From positions 42,374,825-42,438,824 of the forward strand of contig OY856187.1 in assembly GCA_963693315.1 (NCBI GenBank): DNA of 64,000 nt. The letters are read 5' to 3'. Under the pieces are notes generated by a model. That model had not been told where the DNA came from. It saw nothing but the letters and a program-made list of their open reading frames with translations, and made no database searches. Positions 56,105-64,000 of the stretch are shown piece after piece (within the stretch, counting starts at the first letter, position 1; the number at the start of each line of letters is the position of its first letter). Source of the stretch: Diogma glabrata. Taxonomy: Eukaryota; Arthropoda; Insecta; Diptera; Cylindrotomidae. The translations under genes were made by a program, and so were the position numbers.

Positions 56105-58579
56105 AATATCAAGACTTTGGTCTGGGTTAAGGATTTTGATATAATTTTCGACAAAAACTTTTAAGAGGACATGGTTTTTAGTTTTGGGCAGTGATGTATA
56201 TGAAACATAACTCTTTGTTAAAGTACAAGTATTTTTATCTCTGTTTAGAAATTTGTTACAAAACTAACTAACAGATCATAAATTAACATAATTTAGTGAA
56301 AGGATGATACACTCAGCAAACTACTCAAAAACCTCTCCATTTATCATTTCGAGAAAATATTACAAAATCACAAATTCATGATTCTTTCAAAATTCCAAAA
56401 ATATTGTAAAAATTAAATAAAATTAAACTTTTTTCAAAATTCTAAAAATATTCCAAAAATTATTACAAAATCACACATTAAAATTTTTTTCAAGAATTCT
56501 AAAATCATTGCAAAAATTATAACAAAATCAAAAATTAAAACTTTTTTCAAAATTCCAAAAATATTCTAAGAATTAGAATAAAATAAAATATTTTTTTTTT
56601 TTTAATAAAATGTGTTGTGTAATAGGGTTTAGAATATGTGTCACAACAACACATAAATACCTTTTAAGACCTAGGTCTAGACCTGGGTCCCACAACAACT
56701 GGCGTTCTGAGGTGTAGATTGACGCTTTTTTTAAACATCTGTGGGTTGAAGCCACCTGAGACTAAGTGTTCCGGCAAACTATTCCATTTGTACGCAGTTC
56801 GGACAAAGAAGTCTCTCTGCGATCTGCCAGTATGACAGCGCGGGATCTTTACCGTTTCACTGGTTGCGGCAGCCGATTGCCGAGTGGAACGGGGGTAAGA
56901 ATAAGTTTGAGGCATGATGCCGCTGATTTCATCTGAGCACTGCTGATGACGATATTTGTAAAAAACAACGAGGTAAGCAACAGTGCGACGATGTTGTAGG
57001 GAATCAAGTTTTGATGTCAAAGTTCGATCACCTACAATTCGTATAGCTCGCTTTTGAACAGAGTCCAAGAGGGCCAAGATGGAAACAGAGGCAGCACCCC
57101 AAACTTGACAGCAGTACTCCATACAGGGACGAATATAGGACTTATAAACATGGAGCAATTGGTATGGAGTGAAAAATTTTTTGCATCTATTTAGGAGGCC
57201 GAGTTTTTTAGACGCGCTTTTTGCCATCGCCATTACATGATCGTTCCAGAGTAGGTCATTTGAAACTGTGACACCCAATAAACGAATGTTTTTACATTCA
57301 CCTATTGGTTCATCATCAAATTCCAATAATATTCCAATAATAATATTCCATAATTTTTCCATAATTCTAAAAATATTGCAAAAATTATTACAAAATCAAA
57401 AATTGAAACTTTTTTCAAAATTCCAAAAATTATAATAAAATCAAAAATTTTAAATTTTTAAAAATTCTAAATATATTCCAAAAATTCTTACAAAATCAAA
57501 TATTGAAACTTTTTTCAAAATTCCAAATATATTCCAAAAATTAGAATAATATCAATTTTTATACTTTTTCTAAATTCCAATAATATTCCAAAAATTCTTA
57601 AAAATTCAAACTTTTTCCAAAATTCTAAAAATATAGCAAAAATTATTACAAAATCAAAAATTGAAACTTTTTTCAAAATTATAATAAAATCAAAAACTTT
57701 TAATTTTTCGAAATTCTAGAAATATTCCAAAAATTCTTACAAAATCAAAAATTAAAACTTTTCCAAAATTTTAAAAATATTGCAAAAATTATTACAAAAT
57801 CAATAATACAAACTTTTTTCAAAATTTCAAAATAATTTCAAAAACTATAACAAATTAAAAAATTTCCATGTCCAATTTATTTTCAATTACATTTACGTTA
57901 TAAAAACAGCTAATGTTCCAAAAACTTGGGTAAAAAAATAAAAAAATAAAATAATAATAAAAACCTTTCTTTTGAAACACTTGACAACATTTTTTAGACA
58001 AACTTATGCCATAATTTTTAATAATAATAATAAAATTTCATTTCAAACAAATAAATAATTTTATTTTTTCCCAAAATTTGGGTAAAAAAATATATCAAAA
58101 TCTTTCTTTTGACACACTTGACAACATTTTTTTTGACATACTTATAATGCAATAATCTAGTTTTTGTTCTCACATACCAAACCCTACCATCAAAATGTCT
58201 CCAAATTCAATGTTCCTACTCGTAATCACTTAAAATGAACGTTTTTTAAGCCAAAAATATGAAAATTTGCTATTTTTGACACACATAATGATTTTTTTGA
58301 CACACTTTCGGTACAGTTATCGAACACAGCGTCCTTTGGGGCCTGTCCCTTGAGTATACCTATTTTCAGAAAAAAAATTTTGAAATCCCTCCTGCGGTTT
58401 TCTTTACTTCGTAGGTAATGACGGATGGCCGGCCGGCCGGCAGACCGACATACATTTTTTTTTTTGCTGTTTTAGAATCAGTAGGTCCTAAAACGTCGAG
58501 AAATGCCATAAAAGTGGGGGTAACAATTTCACTTTTGACTCATGACTGTAATACTTAGGTCTTTCACACCGAAGTAATT
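56075..58579 (+). repeat. Modular repeat family M, copy B, split by a retrotransposon
   Basis: Head at 56075-56340 (tatggaggcgctgaagtctc, tttgggcagtgatgtatat), array at 56340-56588 and 57320-57850, tail at 57860-58579 (cacacttgacaacattttt, cctgtcccttgagtatacct, ggccggccggcagaccgaca, gtaatacttaggtctttcac). The interruption at 56589-57320 is a separate insertion. Head, array and tail follow the same order as in copies A and C. Confidence 0.85.
56589..57320 (-). mobile_element. 5'-truncated Jockey/CR1-like retrotransposon with poly(A)
   Basis: Minus strand. The 3' end is marked by the T-run at 56589-56601 (A-tail) and the 5' end is an abrupt junction with the AT-rich array near 57320. The coding part (57320-56664) is open for about 218 codons: LEFDDEPIGECKNIRLLGVT, SASKKLGLLNRCKKFFTPYQ, YIRPCMEYCCQVWGAAS, SVQKRAIRIVGDRTLTSKLD, RDFFVRTAYKWNSLPEHL. 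This is the part of the protein downstream of the RT catalytic box. The absence of stops suggests a relatively young insertion. The 3' untranslated region of about 60 bp (taggtcttaaaaggtattta, tgttgttgtgacac) is also seen at 35740. Confidence 0.85.
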
Positions 58580-61298
58580 TAATATTAATCCTTGGCATGA
58601 TATGTTCGACCATTAAAACCCATTAATTTAAAACTTATTATAATTAATGCTAAAAGTGTCTATCTTTAAATAAAAAAAGAGTTGTATAAAAAAGTAAAAC
58701 TCATAATATTAATGTTGCCTCATTTGATCATAACTAAAACTTCCAATATACAAGCCTTCTTCATTTTTTAGCACAGAAAAAATCGTGAACTTGTAGCGCC
58801 CTTTTGAAATTAAAACTCAATATAAAAAAAATTCAAAAAATCGCCTTAACGCCAATACCGCCATCTAGAAAAATAAAACTCCATATAAAAATAATTCAAA
58901 AAATTTAATCAAAAACCCTAATCCAATGTTTTGCATATTGCAATATTCATTGTTTTTTTAAGATGGCGTAAATGAATAGGGCTTGAAGAATATCGGAGGT
59001 TTCGTCATAACGCATTTGCTGTTGTCATATAGTAAACATTCATATACTCGTGGAATATTTGTATCATTCTTTGCTCCTTATACAATATACTATTATTTTA
59101 TTGCATCAATTACACAATTACACGGCATTGTAAACTTAAGAATAAAGTGGTCCATAAAAAAAACTCAGCATAAATATACTATTACAAATTTTTTTATCTA
59201 TATTTTCACTTTTTCCAGTATCAAGAAGCTAATTAAAAATTACATAAAATAAAACAAAGGAAACAACAGACAGTGAATGTTGAATACACAACATTTATTC
59301 TCAATCAAACTTATTCTATTATATTGTATCACAACTTTTTTGTTATTATATTTTGTCAATTGCTTTTAAAACATTTTAAAAATATTCTCACATGAAATTG
59401 TGTTTGTAAACATTTCTAAAGAGAAATTGTCGAAAAGTTGTCGATTGCATGTTTTATTTGAATATTCGCAGTTCATGATGCGTTCTGTTGTTTTTTATCT
59501 TAAACAAATGCAAGCAAAAAAAATACATAACGTGTTGATGTGAGCAAAAATACGAATAGCACAATTATATGTAATTTGAATAAAAAATTGTTTACTTAGT
59601 ATAAATTACGTTGTTTTTGTTTGAACGCGTGATAAAAACTGTAAAACTGTAGTAAACAATTTCCTTTGTTTTGTTAATTGAACTTATAAGTGATTAAGAT
59701 TGGTGAAAATTTAATATGTATGAAATTTGAAACGATTTTTTTTTTCGTAGAAAGGTAGAGGCATGATGTTAAATAATTAAAGAGAATCAATCGGATGATT
59801 GAACTCTAATTGATTAGCTTGATTATATAAATATTCTGTGTGAAAGCATGGAATATAGACCCTACCATACTTTTGGATAAAGATTCGAGTTTATTCATAC
59901 GATTTACAAATAACTAAAAGCTTTGTGAAAATTACCATCAGACCTAGAACAACTCTCTATGGATGAGTAAGCCCTAGTAAAAAAGTTGTTTTAAATACAT
60001 CAATTTTTGGATCATTCAATGACCATATGACTTTCTCTGTTTTCTCTAATTTTATGTTAAACCCATTTAATAAGTTAATTTAGTTTGATTACTACAGTTG
60101 CTATAAAATTAAAAAATAGAAAAAATATAATAATGATATACATTTATCATAATGATTTGCATACTTCACTTAAACAGCAAATTGTATTAACCTAATACAA
60201 TATAGTACGGACAGTTTTGCTGTGTTTACTAAATAAAATATAAATTTTATTCATATGTTTTTTTCTCGATGACTAATCTAAGATGTACTTTTCTCTACCA
60301 ATCATACAAATACCCAAAAAACAATATGTTTTAACTTTTAAGTTTTTTACCACTACTACATAGCCCAATGCAAGATCCAAATGCGTTTGAAAACGGATAA
60401 AAAAAATGCTAGACTGTAATCGTTTTACATGAAGCGTTACGATAAAAATCAATTATTTATTCAAACGAAACGTTATCATAATCACAACGTCTTTGTACGA
60501 ATCAATCTACTCAAAGCACAATAATTATTCAAAAAATATTTCAAACAATCAATCAAGATTGAAGCTATTTCTTCAACCATAACATTAATCTTATAAAAAA
60601 AAACAAAACAGAAAATTGCAACAATCTACAAAATACCTGTGACAAAAAAACCAATGGTTATGACCTAATTTTAATTTTTCAAGTAATCGCATATTTTTTT
60701 TTTTCTGAATGAAGTGAAGACTATATAATTTATTTTTATTTTATTGTTAACTAAACTAAATTACAGTCTTGCAATTTATTTTTATATTTTTTCAATATAA
60801 ATTAAGAATTAACCTCAATCTTAAGATTAGAAATTTTCCTTCATCTCATCGGATTAATAGAGTTGTAAACAAATAAAAGTATTTTTAGGTTGATAAAGTT
60901 AGTTACTATTATTATTGTTAATATTAATTTATTCGGTTATTGTTATTTAAATAAAGTGTGTGGTATCGTGGAATTCAATGTTATTGCTTACGTTGTAGAA
61001 AAATATTTTGTGTAATATAAAATTGACATTGATCTTATGTGGTTTATTGAATTCGGTTCTTTAACTGGGTTAAATTTTTGCGTCTTAAACAATTGCTACT
61101 ACACTAAAAAACATGTTCTATTTGCAATCGAAATGCGGTTGTCAAATAGAACCCCGAAATTGAGTCAATAGTTGTACGGATAAAATAAAACTGTTTGAGT
61201 TATTTTTTAGTTGTTTGAATAATAAACTGGGGCCCTACGCTCGAACCCATAAATGTCAATTTGGACAATATTCCAATTAATAATTATAAATTAAAAAG
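58580..61298. other. AT-rich intergenic DNA, no gene recognised
   Basis: 2.7 kb without a recognised gene. An imperfect repeat of aaaactc.atataaaa.a.attcaaaaaat occurs twice at 58815-58900. The frame 58983-59252 (plus, 89 codons) is low in complexity. Confidence 0.5.
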
Positions 61299-62580
61299 TA
61301 TGAACGAGCTGAATTCTCAAGACTCTGAGATATGAAGACTTCGCTCTGTGTTAAGGATCTTTATATAGTTTTCGGCAAAAAGGACATTGTTTTTAGTTTT
61401 GAGCAATGACGTATATTAAACACATAACTCTTTGTAAAAGTGGAAGTATTTTATCTCCATTGTAGAAATTTATTACAAAGTTAACACGGAACATCAATAC
61501 GTTGCCGGAAAATTATCACAGATCATAAATTAACATAATTTAGTGAAAAGATGATACAATCAGCAAACTACTCAAAAACCTCTCCATTTAGCGTTTCTAA
61601 AAAATTACAAAATCAAAAATTTCTTTCAAAATTCCAAAAATATTGTAAAAATAAAAATAATATCAAAAATTTAAACTTCTTTCAAAATTCGAAACATATT
61701 CCCAAAATTATTACAAAATCAAAGATTAAAACTTTTTTCAAATTTTTTAAAAATATTGTAAAAATTAAATAAAATCAAAAAATCAAACTTTTTCAAAATT
61801 CCAAAAATATTCCAAAAATTATTACAAAATCAAGAATTGAAACTTTTTTCAAAATTTTTTAAAATATTCCAAAAATTATAATAAAATCCAAAATTGAAAT
61901 TTAGTTCATAATTCTAAAAATCTTCCAAAAATTAATCCAAAATCAAACATTGACACTTCTTTCAAAATTTCAAAAATATTGTTAAAATTATAACATTTTA
62001 AGAAACGACATTTAATCTGAAACAACTTGATGCTTTCCAACTGTACCTATAAGTTAGGAGGAGTTTAAACTGGGTAGAACCATATTCCATATCCAACATT
62101 TTATGTCACACAAATAATTCATTTTATTTGTCAAATGTTTCTTATCAAAAATTTTTCCCATTTTTTTTCTCAAAAACTTTGGTTAAAAAATAAATGAAAA
62201 TCATTCTTCTGACACAAGCACCTGGTCTCACATACCAATGCAAACCATCAAGAATTCTCCACATTCAATGTTACTACACGTTATCACTTAAAATGAACTT
62301 TTTTTAAGCAATAAATATGCTAATTTTCTTGTTTTGACAAACTTAACGATTTTTTTGACACACTTCCAGTGCAGTTATCGAACAAATCGTCCTTTCAGCT
62401 CGTATCATTAACCTATTATTAGAAACAAAATTTTTTGAAATCGCTCCAGCGGTTTTCTCTGTAACGACGGCTGTGACGGCCGGCCGGCAGACAGACAAAC
62501 ATTTTTGTTTTGCTTTTTTAGAATCAGTTGGTCCTAAAACGTTAATAAATGTTCAAAAACGTTTTTCAAACCGAAGTAAT
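61299..62580 (+). repeat. Modular repeat family M, copy C (uninterrupted, ~1.28 kb)
   Basis: The whole family layout is visible without insertion: head 61299-61590 (gagatatgaagacttcg, aacatcaatacgttgccgga, tgatacaatcagcaaactac), array 61600-62000 (ttcaaaattccaaaaatatt type), tail 62080-62580 (ccacattcaatgttactaca, acggccggccggcagacaga, agaatcagttggtcctaaaa). Compared with copies A and B the tail lacks one of the two ttttgacacacttgac blocks and the gtgggggtaa stretch. Confidence 0.85.
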
Positions 62581-62947
62581 ATTCGGATAAAATGAAATAT
62601 AATTTAAGGTTATTTTTCTGACTTAATCCAGCTTTAACGAATACACTGAAAAAATCAGACTTCGAAACTAAGTTGCCTTGTTTCAAAAATGTTTGCTTTC
62701 AACAACAAGAAATGCAGGTATACAACCAAATTTGATGTTGATGCAGCTACAAACATTTGATTGGCACAAAATAAGGTTTAAGTGACCGGTTGAACAGTTG
62801 GAAAATATCAAATTGTTGCAGATTAAATACCATTTTTTTCAAAGCTAGAAAAATTGCAAAATAGCATTTATACTAAATCTAAAAGATTTTTTCTATGTTA
62901 ACACGACTTTATTAGTTAAAAAATATCAAATCGCAATTACTTTTTAG

Positions 62948-63250
62948 TTGTCAAAAAAATGTTGTCAAGTGTGTCAAAAGAAAGATTTATATTTATTTTT
63001 TTACCCAATTTTTTGGAAAATAATAAAATTACTAATTTGTATGACATGAAATATATTTGTATGACATGAAATTTTATTATTATTTTAGATAATTATGGTA
63101 TTATAAGTTTGTCAAAAAAATGTTGTCAAGTGTGTCAAAAGAAAGATTTTTATTTATTTTTTTACCAATTTTTGGAAAAATATAAAATTAATTATTTGTA
63201 TGACATGAAAAAAAAAATTTAGTTTTTTTTATGACGTAAATGTAATTGAA
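62948..63250 (-). repeat. Inverted partial copy of the family M tail, tandemly duplicated
   Basis: The strings gttgtcaagtgtgtcaaaag at 62963 and 63124 are the reverse complement of the ttttgacacacttgacaac block of the family M tail, with the aattttttggaaaa and tgtatgacatgaaat parts in matching inverse order. The period is 161 bp. It faces copy C, so a transcript through both could fold back. Confidence 0.8.
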
Positions 63251-63420
63251 CATGAATAACGATATTTTTTTTTATTTTTTTTTTTGAAAATTATTTTTTT
63301 TTATATTTTGAATAATCCTTTTTTTTTATAATATTTTTTTTATTTATGTATCCTGTCTATCTGACTGTGTGCGTGTGTGTGAGGCCCTACTTTTTGATAG
63401 ATGATTTGATTTTCTGAAGT

Positions 63421-63645
63421 AATAGAAACAATTTTATCCACCACTACTAAAGAATATATGCTTTCCATGTGTATGTCTTCCTTTGTAATTTTATGCATTC
63501 TCTCATTTGTGTGTTCAATGTGACGCAATCATTACATTATACAATAGTTCTATAGTTTATTAAATATTCCCCTAGCAAATTAAAAACTTCATTTGTTGGT
63601 TTAGTAATATCAAAAGGTGAAAACGAGAACAATACATATATAACA
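63421..63645 (+). repeat. Dispersed repeat family D, copy 2
   Basis: Direct match to 44231-44425. It ends directly against a family M head (63647). Confidence 0.85.
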
Positions 63646-63646
63646 A

Positions 63647-63750
63647 AATGGAGGTGCTGAAATCTCAAGCTCTGATATATCAAGACTTCGGTTTTGGTTC
63701 AGTATTTTGATATAGTTTTCAACATAAAACTTTTATGAGGACATTGTTTT
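63647..63750 (+). repeat. Family M head fragment (copy D)
   Basis: aatggaggtgctgaaatctc, atatatcaagacttcggttt, ttttgatatagttttca and tatgaggacattgtttt match the first 100 bp of copies A-C. The match stops near 63750 where retrotransposon coding sequence begins. Confidence 0.82.
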
Positions 63751-63755
63751 TATTT

Positions 63756-64000
63756 TTAATAAAAAGAGTCGTAGTGTTTAATAAAAAGAAAATATTAAAA
63801 CCTTGGATGACTCAAGGAATAATAAGATCCATCAAAACAAGAGACACCCTGGGACAGAAATCTAAACGAAGACCCGATAACTTGCAATTAAAAGAAACAT
63901 ACAATAAATATAGAAACAAACTCATACAAACCATTCGATTGGCGAAAGAGCGATACTATAAGTCAAAACTTGAAAAAGCTAACTCTAACTTGCGAAAGTA
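63756..64000 (+). pseudogene. Non-LTR retrotransposon ORF, internal part, cut by the window end
   Basis: One frame is open from about 63756 to the last base: KPWMTQGIIRSIKTRDTLGQ, later NKYRNKLIQTIRLAKERYYK and SKLEKANSNLRK. This is the segment between endonuclease and RT in Jockey/CR1-like elements (PW.T.GI..SI......Y..YRN.L...IR.AK..YY). There is no stop over about 80 codons. Because its left border lies directly in the family M head, this is probably a 5'-truncated insertion; whether the RT downstream is intact cannot be seen. It is listed as pseudogene because the 5' part is absent. Confidence 0.75.

Noticed and set aside
1..64000. CRISPR array, bacterial operons, riboswitches
   Set aside because: No regularly spaced unique-spacer arrays and no prokaryotic gene organisation; the window is eukaryotic.

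Overview
The window looks like non-genic chromosomal DNA from an invertebrate animal, most likely an insect or other arthropod. It is very AT-rich, shows no bacterial gene organisation, contains spliceosomal introns with GT..AG ends, and is packed with animal-type transposable elements: RTE and Jockey/CR1-like non-LTR retrotransposons, Ty3/Gypsy, Tc1, hAT and Helitron remnants, a possible Penelope-like remnant, and several foldback and MITE families. I found no host protein-coding gene, tRNA or rRNA that I can defend. The organism call is an inference from element content and composition only.

Layout. 1-11 kb: AT-rich DNA with a 111-bp tandem duplication, a 33-bp perfect inverted repeat and a badly decayed Ty3/Gypsy pol gene (about 4.6-6.05 kb, minus). 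11-17.3 kb: a foldback repeat, then the most complete DNA transposon of the window (11659-14940), with 240-bp terminal inverted repeats around a three-exon transposase gene broken by one missing base; then a Tc1 relic and a GC-richer element with 25-bp internal repeats. 17.3-29 kb: simple repeats, a 436-bp foldback element, a short satellite-like array, hairpins, a second element with 25-, 50- and 24-bp internal repeats, and an inverted decayed copy of the RTE element found later. 29.4-34.6 kb: a copy of an unclassified modular repeat family (head, AT-rich array, tail), split by a 3.5-kb unit with terminal inverted repeats that itself carries retrotransposon and Helitron fragments. 37.4-40.9 kb: an essentially full-length RTE retrotransposon with a 12-bp target site duplication and one frameshift. 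41.3-43 kb: a non-autonomous hAT element. 43.7-48 kb: minisatellite, hairpins and a 308-bp MITE. 49.7-52.5 kb: a second, more damaged RTE-type element. 53.6-64 kb: another MITE, two more copies of the modular repeat family, one of them interrupted by a 5'-truncated retrotransposon, and a retrotransposon reading frame that runs off the right edge.

Working together. No pathway or operon is present. The interest lies in element biology: nested insertions give a relative order of events, two families of recent activity stand out (the RTE at 37.4 kb and the transposon at 11.7 kb, each one base from an open frame), and several repeat families here were recognised only by comparing parts of the window with each other. 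All family assignments come from reading motifs by eye; no database search was possible.
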